Shown one piece after another: positions 25,530-35,990 of a stretch of 64,000 bases of DNA. The notes under the pieces were generated by a model. The model saw only the letters and a list, made by a program, of their open reading frames with translations, was not told the origin of the DNA and ran no database searches. The first letter of the stretch is position 1; each line of letters starts with the position of its first letter. The DNA comes from Tachypleus tridentatus (taxonomy: Eukaryota; Arthropoda; Merostomata; Xiphosura; Limulidae). A program made the position numbers and the translations under genes. The stretch lies in the NCBI RefSeq assembly GCF_004210375.1, contig NC_134828.1, positions 25,040,400-25,104,399 on the forward strand, in the 5' to 3' direction.

Positions 25530-26249
25530 AAGCAGTGGTTCCTTTTTGTTGCTGTTCCCAGATCGCCCGATTTTTTCCTATGTCGGTAGACCGCAGTAGG
25601 GACCATACTATGCTGCCGATTCTTTTTTGCAGTATCTCCATAGGCCACCTGAAGCAAGCCTACGAATCATTGGACTATACAAGAAGGTATCTAGCGTATA
25701 AGTCTTGACACTAATACAAAATAAACCTTTCTAGTTTTATATTTATTCATATTTAATTATGGCTTGTTGCCATTTCATATAATGATCAAAATAACTAAAT
25801 AAACACCTGAATGCGTTTTATATATTATAAAAAAATGAAATATTCTAACAAAAGCCAAACTTCGTCAATGAGATGATATTTCACACAGGGACAAAACTTA
25901 CATCTCATCAGTGAGAACCTGAAACATGTGCTGCTATGAATCATTTATCAAACGCAAACCTACAAAAGACTTCTCTTGTATATACGTTTGGTGGAAAGTT
26001 CACGCTCTTATAGAAACCACATTTATTATAGTATTTTATTCTTTTATATTTCTAAATTCATGGTTATTCTGCACTCCTTCCAAATGATTTATTCACAAAT
26101 ACTTCCACACAACTGACATAAATGTTTCAGGTTTTCGGAAATTCTTGAACACTGCTCAACTCTTATTGGCCATTCTTGAACAGCAACTACAATACAAATA
26201 CCTTGAATAAAACACAACATATTCTTTAAAATGAGAAGCGTGCAGTTAT
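25530..26249. other. No gene recognised
   Basis: About 25535-25700 (GTGGTTCCTTTTTGTTGCTG ... TAGACCGCAGTAGGGACCAT) is less AT-rich and may be the end of an old transposon. The rest is AT-rich. Confidence 0.4.
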
Positions 26250-26523
26250 TTTTTGTTTTTCAATTTCGCGCAAAGCTACACGAGGGCTATCTGCGCTACC
26301 TGTCTCTAATTTAGCGGAGTGTAAAACTAGAGGGAAGGAAGCTAGTCATCACCACCCACCACCAACTCTTGGGCTACTCTTTTACCAATGAATAGTAGGA
26401 TTGACCGTCACATTATAGCATCCCCACGGCTGAAAGAGAAAGCATGTTTGGTGTGACGGGGATTCGAGCCCGCAACCCTCGGATTACGAGTCGAGTGCCT
26501 TAACCACCCGGCCATGCCGGGCC
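26250..26523 (-). mobile_element. SINE-A, inverted, full length
   Basis: It reads from the tail (TTTTTGTTTTTCAATTTCGCGC) to the head (GGCCATGCCGGGCC). The imperfect target duplication is CGTGCAGTTAT/CGTGCAGTCAT. Confidence 0.92.
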
Positions 26524-28080
26524 ACGTGCAGTCATGCCAAGCTGTTAGAAGTAAAATTATGGCGCGAATTTAGATCTGAATCTCAAGTTTTTTAGTTATT
26601 ATAAACTTTAGAAAATTATTTGTCATATTTTAAATATACCGTAAGTATACACTGTATTAACTTAGTCTTCACCAATAAATTTAACAGACGGAGAACAACT
26701 TTTTGTATTATATTTATTTCAAAGCTACTAAGTTCACCTACAACCTTCCCTATTTCTAAACTACTGACTTTTTTGTGGTAGCGCACAGATTCGAACCCTG
26801 CTCTACCACAGGACTGATTTGCGTCTAAAACGCTTTGTATGTGTGAAGGATACACAAGATAACATCGATGCACAGGGTGTGCACGAAATACAGCAGCAAT
26901 AGTTTTGTTCTATAGATTTATATGACAGCCAATAGTTTTGTTGCATAGATTTATATGACAGTCAATAGTTTTTGAGCCTGACTAAGGTACCAGATTAATG
27001 CACTTTCATTGCCCCTAACTGAGCTTTGCCATAAGTTATACTCGCATTTTTCATCACACATATTGGTTGAATAAAAGTTACTGTACCATTAACAGTACAT
27101 GGTTTATTTAAATAATACGTCTGGCGTGTTACGTGTACTAGAGGAAATAACATTTTCAAAAATAATTAACAAGTGGCGCTACCATATAGGATTCAATTTT
27201 TTTTTAACCTTAGCAGTATCTTTTGTGGCATATGGGCTAAACGACCAAGTCAGAGGGTTCAAGGTTTAAATATAGTGCCCCTAATTTAAAATTGCTGGCA
27301 ATAAGGAAAGCAACATTTGCTGCCACTTGAACAAATAGCTAAAGAGACTACTGTCAAAATGTTTTAGTATCTCCCACCACACATATCTACTAATGCGAAA
27401 TGAAACTTTGGATCTTAAGATATGTAGTTCGACAAAACCAATCATTAATCAATACTACTGCATAAGGTTGCGAAACCTAACAAGAATTGTATCGTTTATC
27501 ATGTGTGGTTTAAAACGTATTTAATAATCTTCTATTATTAACTGTTGTTTTCAAAAATTTTTATGTTGCTTTTCCTTTGCTCTCGTAAAGTACGCCACCT
27601 ATTTGGTGAAAGAAGAAGTCAGCCAAACGATATATCACTATTTAAAAACAAGTCTCAGAAGGTAACCCATCACCTTCATATTATATCTTTTATTTTTAAC
27701 CTTCATATTAAATACACATGAAACTTTCAATACCTCACACATACATAGCTGCGTAATATAATCTCTTATTAAACGTGGTCTACCCACAAGCTAATCACGT
27801 CGACTTATCAGTTTTAATAACAAATATCCCTCACACTTTACACTGTGAAAGGTTTAATGTAATATAACTATCAATACAAAACAGTAAGTTATTGCCCTCT
27901 ATTAACGTTTAGAACCACTAATTTCAGAATTTTTGTTTTCACACTATAAATATCAGGTCTTTTACAACGTTGGCACTGTACTGTAGCCAGGTTCGTGGTG
28001 AGCTCTTTCAACACATTAAAAATCGAATTTCCCTAAATCGGGGAAAGGTTCTACTGTACGTTAAGCTACTTTTAAGATAT
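26524..28080. other. No gene recognised
   Basis: A 36-bp tandem duplication (AATAGTTTTGTT...TATATGACAG) lies at 26898-26973, and a tRNA-like scrap is near 27230-27290. The rest is AT-rich. Confidence 0.45.
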
Positions 28081-28372
28081 TTTGTTTGTTTGTTTGTTTT
28101 GGATTTCGCGCGAAGCTGCACGAGTGCTATCTGCGCTAGCCGTCCCTAATTTAACAGTGTAGGACTATAGGGAAGGCAACTAGTCATCACCACCGACCGC
28201 CAAGTCTTGGGCTACTCTTTTACCAACAAGTAGTGGGATTGATCGTTACATTATAATGCCCCACAGCTGAAAGGGCGAGCATATTTGGTGTGACGGGAAT
28301 TCGAACCTGCGACCATCGGATTACGAGTCGAGTGCCTTAATCACCTGGCCATGCCGGGTCTCTTTAAGATAT
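28071..28372 (-). mobile_element. SINE-A, inverted, with 10-bp target duplication
   Basis: The body is 28081-28360. TTTAAGATAT is repeated at 28071-28080 and 28363-28372. The tail is (GTTT)n. Confidence 0.92.
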
Positions 28373-29161
28373 ATACATTGACAAGTGGCTATCAGCTATC
28401 ATTTCACTGAACAAAGCCAGTGATTTCAATAACGTACAAATGGAAGGCAACTAATAAGCGATACAGAATTTCATTTCAGTGTATGCATTATATTCCAGAC
28501 AGAAGATACATTAACTGAAAGCTGACAAATAAAATTCTGGAGAAACTTTCTATTGTATAAATTGTTTTCAGGCAGGGTATGGTTCCCAGTGTCCTCTAGT
28601 GGAATGAGTCGCAAAAATTCTTCTAGATCAAACGTCAAATGGTTTAGTGCTGCCATCTGTGAACATGTTTTTAAACATTTCAGATAAACTATTAAGCACG
28701 CACTCGCATAAAAAAACGAGTACGGTAAATACACTCTATATTTAAAAATAAACTGCTTATGTTTCTAGTCAACGTAATTAGAGTTTCAATTTAATAGAGA
28801 CGCAGATTTCTATGAAATTAAACTACTTGTAGAGGTCATAATGAATACAACATTATTTTAGTCATTATAACATACGAAATCACTTTAACGTTGCTATTGG
28901 TAGTATATCCTATACAACCATATAGAGTCTACTGATTACTAACTAGCTTGTATCCTATGTTCTGGTATATACTAATTGTTTGTATCTAATATCAATAGAA
29001 AATGAATAATTATACTGTTGGTTTTACAGCAAAACCACACTGGGATATCTTCTGTGTTCGCCTTGGGGAATCGAACTCCGGACTTTAGTGTTGTGAGTCC
29101 GTAAGCTCACCGTTGTCCTTGCGGGAAGGGAGTGCGTAAATAATAATTAGCCTTGAGTATT
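28361..29161. other. No gene recognised; old tRNA-like SINE scrap
   Basis: At 29030-29130 an inverted SINE relic retains GGGAATCGAACTCCGGAC and TAAGCTCACCGTTG. Confidence 0.45.
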
Positions 29162-29434
29162 GACCCGACATGATCAGGTGCTTAAGGCACTCGACACGTA
29201 ATCTGAGGGTCTCGGGTTTGGATTCCCTTCACACTAAACATGCTCATCCTTTCAGCTGTGGAGAAGTTATGATGTAACAATCAATCCTACTACTCGTTGG
29301 CAAAATAGTAGCCCAAGAGGTGACGGTGGGTGGTGATGACTAGCTGCCTTTCCTCTAACCTTACATTACTAAATTAGGGGCAGCTAGCGCAGGTAGCCCT
29401 CATTTAGCTTTGCGCGAAATTCAGAAACAAACAA
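29162..29434 (+). mobile_element. SINE-A, full length, diverged
   Basis: It runs from GACCCGACATGATCAGGTG to CGAAATTCAGAAACAAAC. It has several substitutions in the middle, and no clear target duplication was found. Confidence 0.88.
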
Positions 29435-29646
29435 TACACTGAAGCCCAAGTTATTCTTCTCATGAAGAGACAGTTACTTGAAATTTGCGGACAAAGTAAA
29501 CTTATGAAATTAATGGAGATCTTTTGTGGCCAATAAAATTTATTGATACAAAGAATACAGTGTGAAAAATACAATAGACCTAACACTAGTATCTTATGAA
29601 AAGTATAATTAATTGTAATAATACTTGGCAGGCTTGGAAAATGTGC

Positions 29647-30093
29647 TCACACCATAACAGTGGTTATTGTTATAAATGGGTTATATAAATAGTTTTCCGC
29701 CCACAACTCGTACATTATGTTCATGGTGCAGTAGGTACAGGTATACCATGTCCATAGTGCAGTAGGTACAGGTACATCAGGTTCTGGAGCAACAGGTCTT
29801 ATGACAGAATGAAGGTTCGGATGAGAAATGTCCTTTGTATTTCGAGTGGAAGCTGGAGCTCCAAAAGGCAAAATCTTTTCTTTACCTTTAGTAAATTTTC
29901 TCAACTCTTCGACACAGACGGCACAAACTTTGTGTGGAGCCAATGATTTGTCTCGATTCCCATATTTTAATCCTATACACGTAATGCGTTTTGTAACGAA
30001 TTCTGTAATGTTTTGTCTTTGTTTCTTTACAACAAATTTATCACAACTATAAAAGAATATGTTTGAGTCTTTTACACAACCTCTTCTTGGCAT
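29647..30093 (-). pseudogene. Truncated Cys-rich 'MPR...' repetitive-family protein remnant
   Basis: This 148-codon open frame starts MPRRGCVKDS. It resembles a protein family, repeated in many invertebrate genomes, that begins MPR, has a Cys-rich N-terminus and a GxRDKxxAPHxxCxxC block. Visible here are NRDKSLAPHKVCAVCVEEL (about residues 46-64, a H-x2-C-x2-C motif), KILPFGAP (about 73-80) and IRPVAPEPDVPVP. The WREPxxHxxDCYFC segment that I expect between the last two is missing, one N-terminal cysteine is absent, and the C-terminal 35 or so residues are AT-rich filler with a 31-bp tandem duplication (about 29726-29786). I infer a decayed copy, probably mobile-element-associated. The family assignment is from memory. 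Confidence 0.5.
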
Positions 30094-33000
30094 AGTGACG
30101 AATAAATAATAGTTATAACTTACATCAGTAAAGATATAATCAAACCCTCACGTACAGTCATAATGAAACTCGTGTTCTAATTGTGATAATAGTACTTTAT
30201 TAAAAATTGTGTTATATTACAAAGAAATGGTTGTTGCACATACTGTTGTTATTTTTCCAATTCTCTAAAACTTGAATATTCACGAGGTGAATTTTTGTTT
30301 GTTATTTCAATCAATAGATGGCAAAAAGTTTGCTTACGTACCTAATTATTGTCCCGAATCGAAAATTTGACAACACTGAATAAATGCATATCTCTCAAAA
30401 TGTCTCATAAAGAAAAAGAACATTAAATAACCACATTATGATTCACAACGATCCTAATTCTTTATTCATTAGTTATATTAAAAATATAAAATAGGTATTT
30501 TACTGGTACAAGATTCTGACCACATTTATGGAAGCGTTTAATTTATATGAAGAATTATCCTACACTTAATATAAAACCCATTAAAGAATTCCAGTGTTAT
30601 TAGACATATTGTACCATAGACAACTGATGACGTTTACAAATGGAATAATTGCTCTTAATAATTTAGTGTTAAACGTTTAAATATGAGAACGTAGTTGTAG
30701 AAACAGATAAAACACAGCATTTTATTTAAAAATTCAAAATTTAAAATTTTATTTTTACTGCTGTTATCTATTGTCAAATTTTGAAACATAATATAGTTAG
30801 CGTACCTATTTATTACGAAATATTCTTGTAAAATTTGATAACATTTATTCTGAAAATGTTATTATTTACTTTCCTCTTTTAGTTGTTTGCTGTCAAAAAC
30901 CAACACTTTTATAAGCAAACTGTTTGTTTAGGACAAAGCAAAAATGGGCTACATTCTGTGTCTGGAGGGGGGGGGAATCGAACCTCAGATTTGTGCATTA
31001 TACAAGGATACTATTTAAAGATACATGCTAAAACACTAAATATCTTAAATTTGTTTTAAAATAGATGGAATTTTCTTATATTTCTTTATGCGTACGTAAC
31101 AGAAACGTTATATTACATACGCCTTTATATAAACCTTACTCTTTTAGGGTTTATCCAGCTGTGTTTCAACACATGCATCATAATTAACTGTTATTACTGA
31201 CTTAACAAAGTGTAAAAACAGGAGTTAAACCTATAAATTTTAATTATATTATAAATAGTATTGATAACATAGGCCTGCGATGGTTTTATTGTCTTGAAAT
31301 TTTTACGTGTTCTACAGTAATTTCTGTACACTGAATCCAAAAATGATACCAATGTTCTTTCATCACGTACAGATGTTTAAAAAAACGTCATATGTACTTT
31401 TACATAAATAAATGATTTTCACTGAAATCGGATCACAGTTTGTATGTTTCAAATGTTTACAACCACTGGCTGTAGATTTCTCTAGACCAATGGCGACGCG
31501 AGTCTTATCGATCGTTTAAGAACCCAAGCATAATAATTTTTTTTAATTTATTATGGTAAACTAAATTATAATTGGATCTAAGTAAGAGTTTTTTTTGTTG
31601 ATTCTTAAAAAATTCTAACGTGACAGAAAAAAAAATGAATCATGTAAAACTGTAATTAAATCCAAAGCAACTTTTATGAAGTTTAAATTTGCAGGCTTGA
31701 GTAATGTATTTTTCTTACATATAACTGTAACATTATTCAGTTCAGTGGGTCTAAAGACAGTTGACAGCGCTGTGTTTACAAGTGACTTTTATTCTAAACA
31801 TTCGTAAATAAAACTTCAAATGCTCCACAAAGAAACACCGAAATGAAATATATACCCGTGTCTTACGAGATTTTTATTTGAAGCAATATTTTTTGTAACA
31901 AGACGTGACTAAACTTGTTGTTTTCTGTTTTTTTTTAAGAAGAATTTTAAAATGATGGCTAAGGGGTTAAACAGGATGGCTATAAGGGAGCTAAACGCAA
32001 TGTTTATGAAGGAATTAAAGTGGATGTTTAACTTACTGATTGTTTGTTTGTTGTTTAAGGACAGAGCAGCACAATAGATGAACTATGTGTAGACACCGTA
32101 GGGATCGAATGCCAAATTTTAGCGTTTTAAGTCCTCAAGTATACTACTGAGCTATTGAAAATGTATCTTGGTTACTTAGATAACCATAAACGTAATTAAT
32201 ACGTTCACAACGCGACACCTAGTGATAACAACTGCACTTATTATGTATAAAAAGTACAGCAAAATTGAGAAAATATCAGCTGTAGTAACTTTTCCATTAA
32301 TTCTAGAGTGAATTTGACAGGTTGTTTCTAAATGTTTCCTCTTCATTCCATAAACGATGATTTTCTGAATCAAGTATAAATTATTACAACATTGCTATCT
32401 TGAAACCTCTCAACCACCAGTGGCTCAGCAGTAAGTCCGAAAATTTATAACACTGAAAACCGGATTTTGATACCCATAGTGGGCACAGACAGCCAACTGT
32501 GTAGCTTTGTGTTCAGAAACAAATTGAAACACTTAAGTGAGATATTGGGAGTTCTAGGTTTTCATTCGTTTCTCATCTCTCTCAGGACACCACTACTACA
32601 CAGTTCTGGTTTCTGACTGTTTCTAACGTTTTAAACTTCTAAATGAAGTGAGATGTTCAAAGCACTGGCTTCACCCTATCGATTGAAGTAGTTTAATTCT
32701 AAATATGTCTTAGTTTGTACAATTCAGTTTGAAGTGTAACCAGTAACCGTTTATTTTACTTTATCTTCAGTACTAATTCTTCTATCAAACGTTTAGTGCA
32801 TAATGAATACAAGCCACAGATTTTTAATAACAACTAAGCGTTTGAAAGAAAATAAACCTTCTTTGCTTCAGAAAGTCACAAATCTTTTTATTTCACAAGA
32901 AAAAAATGTACTCCTACACTCTCACATTTCTCGAAACTGGTGTTCACATTAATAGTATAAAATATTGTGATTTTGTAACACTTCATATGGTAAGACTTTG

Positions 33001-33280
33001 TGTTCCTCTTTGCATTGTTAATTTCTCTGTAAGAAACATCAAAAATACAAGTTGTTAAATAGGAATTACGTTTCCTGGTAGATTCCAGAAAATAGAGGTA
33101 ACTATACTATAAGAAAGTTCAAATAAATATATAGCAAATAGTACTCAACACAATCGTGGGAAAATAGAAAGATAAATTAGTCTGTTATTTAATCCAATTC
33201 GAAAGTTGAGTGACTTCCAACAACTGTTGTACAGGTTTCTACCTGTTCTGCGAAGGTCTTCAGGTATGTTATATATAATT
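30094..33280. other. Gene-less AT-rich stretch with SINE relics
   Basis: It contains a SINE-like scrap at 30925-31010 (GGGGAATCGAACCTCAG after a run of ten G) and another at 32050-32160. A SINE-B copy is listed separately. No exon was recognised. Confidence 0.5.
32411..32527 (+). mobile_element. SINE-B, diverged
   Basis: It contains ACCAGTGGCTCAGCAGTAAG, ACCGGATTTTGATACCC and CAACTGTGTAGCTTTGTGTT in the expected order. No target duplication is clear. Confidence 0.8.
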
Positions 33281-33527
33281 TGTTTGTTGAACCTCGCGCG
33301 AAGCTCCACGAAGCCTTTTTTAATTTTGAAGTGATAGAGTATAGAGAAGAAAGCTTTTCATCACCACCAACCGCCAACGTTTTAGCTGTCCTTTAGCAAC
33401 AAAGAGTGGAATTGGCCGTACCGTTATAACGAGCTTACGGCTGTAAGGACTAGCAAGTTTAGTGACAGGATTCGAACGCGCGACCCGTAGGTTGCGAATA
33501 GAGTGCCCTAATCAACAGGCCAATATT
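33281..33527 (-). mobile_element. Old inverted SINE-A
   Basis: It runs from GTTTGTTGAACCTCGCGCG to GGATTCGAACGCGCGACCC and AATCAACAGGCC. It is about the right length with scattered substitutions, and is older than most copies here. Confidence 0.82.
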
Positions 33528-33991
33528 CAAGGTTAACTCTCGAAATTTGATTTTCTGACCCCAAAAATATTCTAGAATTCTTCAAGATTGATTAGTCTGT
33601 TTTGTAATATTTAACTTTTCTCGAACAAACCTAAACAAAAAACAAAAACTGTACTGAATACGTTGATCTGGTGAAAAATGGCGGAGAGGCTTATCTCGTA
33701 ATAACCATGATTAAATTAGTTTGGGATTTTTTTTTTTTTTTCGAGATAATGCAGAAACAGGTCACGTTGAACCAAATTAGGAGGTCACATTATCAACTGG
33801 CATCGCTGATGATAAAATCTCATGCATGACAATTTTAGGATATTTTTTTTTTATCCTGAGTACGACGTTAAATATTTGTGACATTATAAGCAGTAAGACA
33901 TTTTATGTATACAAAATATAACATTTAATATTTACAAGCTATGAAATTTCTTAACCACATGATCACAAATATTAATTTCTTACATTTTCGT
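33528..33991. other. 3' flank of the secreted-peptide gene
   Basis: AT-rich sequence with three poly-T runs. It includes the likely 3' UTR of the gene ending at 33992. Confidence 0.5.
33924..33929 (-). terminator. Possible polyadenylation signal (ATTAAA)
   Basis: ATTAAA on the minus strand lies 63 bp beyond the stop codon of the secreted-peptide gene. It is a common variant of AATAAA. This is inference from position only. Confidence 0.4.
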
Positions 33992-34158
33992 CTAAGCAGG
34001 AACACAGCTGTAACCACCAGCAAATGCAAACCCTCCACCGTGACCGCCTTTGTCAACGGATTTTTTTCCGTAACATCTCATTCCATTGACATAAAATACA
34101 TTTCCTGTTGAGCCACGAGTGTTGGGAGGATATCTTCTGGCTTCGTTCTGCAAGGTAC
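33992..34158 (-). CDS. Exon 2 of the secreted-peptide gene
   Basis: It encodes the C-terminal 54 residues plus a split Gly codon, and the stop is TAG at 33992-33994. The region is Gly-rich (about a quarter of the residues), with two Cys 23 residues apart and RR at the start. The reading frame has none of the low-complexity features of the flanking DNA. The acceptor is chosen by phase and not by strength. Confidence 0.6.
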
Positions 34159-35990
34159 CTTGAATCCCATGCAGTGTTTCTAATGTTCAATAAAGTTAAT
34201 AATTTTATTGGCCTATTTTAAACGTTAATTATACTGTTTTATTTTACGATATTTATTGTAAACTTCTCTGAAGTTGGAAGAAGCACATTTTAAAATAAAA
34301 TTAGAGAGTATCTCTTTAGTACCAATTTAACAGACTGGTTATGGAGGGAAGTGGGTGAACATTCTCCTAGTACCAACCTAACAGCCCTGTTACAGGAGGG
34401 ACGCGGGTGAACATTCTCCTAGTACTAAACTAACAGCCCTGTTTCTGTAAGAAATTGGGTGAACATTCTGCTGGAACTACTCTAAGAGCTCTATTTGTAA
34501 ATAAAAATTAGTAATCCCTGGTACCAATCTCGCAACTCTGTTTCTACGAGGGCTGTTCAAAAAATACGCGGACTGACGTCATAAAACAAAATGTACTTTA
34601 TTTAGAAGTTACAGGTCTGGGACCCTTCAAAGTACTCTCCTCCCCAACGCACACACTTATCCCAACGGTGTTTCCACTTGTTGAAACAGTCCTGGTACGC
34701 TTCTTTTGTAATGTCCTCCAGCTCCTTCGTCGCATTTGCCTTAATCTCGGGAATCGTCTCAAATCTTCTTCCTTTCAAGGGTCTTTTGAGTTTGGGGAAC
34801 AAGAAAATATCTCAAGGAGTAAGGTCAGGTGAGTAGGGGCTGGGGAAGAACAGTGATCGAGTGTTTGGCCAAAAACTCACGAGTTCTGAGGCACAAATTT
34901 CGCAGCAATGCGGTGTATCTTCAATTTTTCAGTCAAAATCTCGTAACAAGATCCAACTGATATCCCACACTCTTCAGCAAGCTCCCTGACAGTCAGACGT
35001 CGATTTGCCCGCACCAGGGTGTTGATTTTGTCGACGTGTGGGTCGTCAGTTGACGTGGAAGGACGTCCAGGACGCTCATCATCTTCAATGGACTGTCGAC
35101 CATCCTTAAAACGTTCATGCCACTTGAAACATGCCGTACGCTTCATAGCAACATCACCGTAAGCCGTGTTAAGCATAGCAAAAGTTTCAGTCGCAGAGTT
35201 TCCAAGTTTAACACAAAATTTCACAGTGAGTCGTTGCTCCTTCAGGTCATTCATTCTGAAATCAGCCAATCGAAAAAATCGCACTTCACTTAAAACCGCG
35301 TAGCTAATACACAAATGAAGATATCTGCAATCGGGAAATGGCGTCGTAATCAGCTGATCTGTGCGAACCTAGCGACACCAAGCAAATTTCCCTGAAACCA
35401 ACTGAAGCCGCGCAATTCAAACAGTCCGCGTATTTTTTGAACAGCCCTCGTATAAGAAAACTGGAGAACATTTTCCGGTACATTCTAACATCCCTGTTTG
35501 TGAATGGAATAATACAATGCCGTTATTATTTTTAGTATCATATTTTAACATTCGCTTACAAATAATGTTTGTATCATTATTAATTTATTTTTCCAACTTA
35601 TGTATATTTTTATTTCAATTGATTATAAACAAAACCCTCTTTAATGATGTATTTTTAATCATTCATACCCTGGATACATCTCGCCAACCCTTTTTAATCA
35701 TACGTACCCGGGACACCCCCTGCCAATACTTTTTATAATCATTCATACCTTGGATACCATCAGCCAACCTTTTTTTAATCATACGTACCCTGGATACCTC
35801 CTGCCAATCTTCTGCCGAAAGCTGCAAAATCGGGAACATTGAAACCAAAACCACCAGCTCCACCAGGAATAAAGGAATTGATGAAATCAATACCTGGGAC
35901 ACCACGCTTTAAACGACGTTTGGAAGAAGAAACCGTTCCAGTCATAACGAAGGGCAGAACAAGTAACAACAAAAACGACAGTTGTTTCAT
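33992..35990 (-). CDS. Secreted glycine-rich two-cysteine peptide precursor (antimicrobial-peptide-like), two exons
   Basis: The proposed join is exon 1 (35789-35990) with exon 2 (33992-34158), giving 122 residues. Residues 1-20 (MKQLSFLLLLVLPFVMTGTV) form a clear signal peptide. SSSKRRLKR at 21-29 ends in a furin-like RLKR, so cleavage before Gly30 is plausible. Next come GGAGGFGFNVPDFAAFGRR and GGIQ. Exon 2 adds NEARRYPPN, VNGMRCYGKK (Cys96), GGHGGGFAFAGGYSC (Cys119) and a stop after VPA. Two cysteines allow one disulfide. The phase-1 donor (G|GTACGT) fits the acceptor at 34158 (TTCAAG|G), though that acceptor has a weak pyrimidine tract. A stronger-looking TTGCAG at 34148 would break the frame. 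Size, charge and layout suggest an innate-immunity effector of haemocytes or epithelium, but I recognise no named family. The intron carries a mariner and tandem repeats. Confidence 0.6.
34320..34545. repeat. Degenerate minisatellite of about 52 bp in the intron, left part
   Basis: Three to four units share GGGTGAACATTCTCCTAGTA followed by CCAACCTAACAGCCCTGTT. A further unit (GAGAACATTTTCCGGTACAT, TCTAACATCCCTGTTTG) lies beyond the mariner at 35463-35505, so the transposon inserted into this array. Confidence 0.85.
34545..35452 (-). mobile_element. Mariner-family DNA transposon, internally deleted (904 bp)
   Basis: The element body is 34547-35450, flanked by TA target duplications (34545-34546 and 35451-35452). 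Perfect 29-bp terminal inverted repeats begin CGAGGGCTGTTCAAAAAATA. Full mariners are about 1.3 kb, so roughly 0.4 kb is missing. The disrupted transposase is listed separately. The transposon interrupts a ~52-bp minisatellite inside the intron of the secreted-peptide gene, and its removal would restore that array. Confidence 0.95.
34602..35254 (-). pseudogene. Mariner transposase, catalytic core deleted
   Basis: The start is taken at the MNDLKEQR methionine (35254). The N-terminal DNA-binding domain is intact: a first helix-turn-helix with TAYGDVAMKRTACFKWHERF, the linker GRPSTSTDD, and a second helix-turn-helix around LTVRELAEECGISVGSCYEI. After AAKFVPQNS the frame jumps to REFLAKHSITVLPQP and, in another frame, YSPDLTP then DIFLFPKLK, the region of the third catalytic Asp. 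The segment carrying the first two catalytic Asp residues (the TGDETW and HDNA-type blocks) is absent. A stop precedes the third Asp, and at least one frameshift is present. It cannot encode an active transposase, but the element could be moved in trans. Confidence 0.9.
35640..35815 (-). repeat. Fourfold 40-bp tandem duplication spanning the 5' splice site
   Basis: Four diverged copies (period 39-41 bp) of TTGGCAGGAGGTATCCAGGG followed by TACGTATGATTAAAAA. Copy 1 supplies the end of exon 1 and the donor G|GTACGT. Copies 2-4, inside the intron, each keep a donor-like G|GTAYG. If copies 2-4 were used as donors, translation would stop at TATGATTAA in copy 1, giving a 71-residue product without exon 2. 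Confidence 0.85.
35789..35990 (-). CDS. Exon 1 of the secreted-peptide gene
   Basis: It encodes residues 1-67 plus the first base of codon 68: the signal peptide, the KRRLKR site and a Gly/Phe-rich segment. The ATG at 35990 is the first in frame and starts directly at the hydrophobic signal sequence. No upstream in-frame Met is seen before stops. Confidence 0.7.

Noticed and set aside
34020-34090. Resemblance of YVNGMRCYGKKSVDKGG in exon 2 to the YGNGVxC motif of pediocin-like bacteriocins
   Set aside because: The second cysteine and tryptophan of that motif are missing, and the gene is a spliced animal gene with a secretory leader. Chance similarity is more likely.
35663-35905. 80-codon minus-strand open frame overlapping exon 1
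   Set aside because: It runs through the donor duplications in a different frame from the signal-peptide ORF and has no domain. It is a shadow of the repeat.
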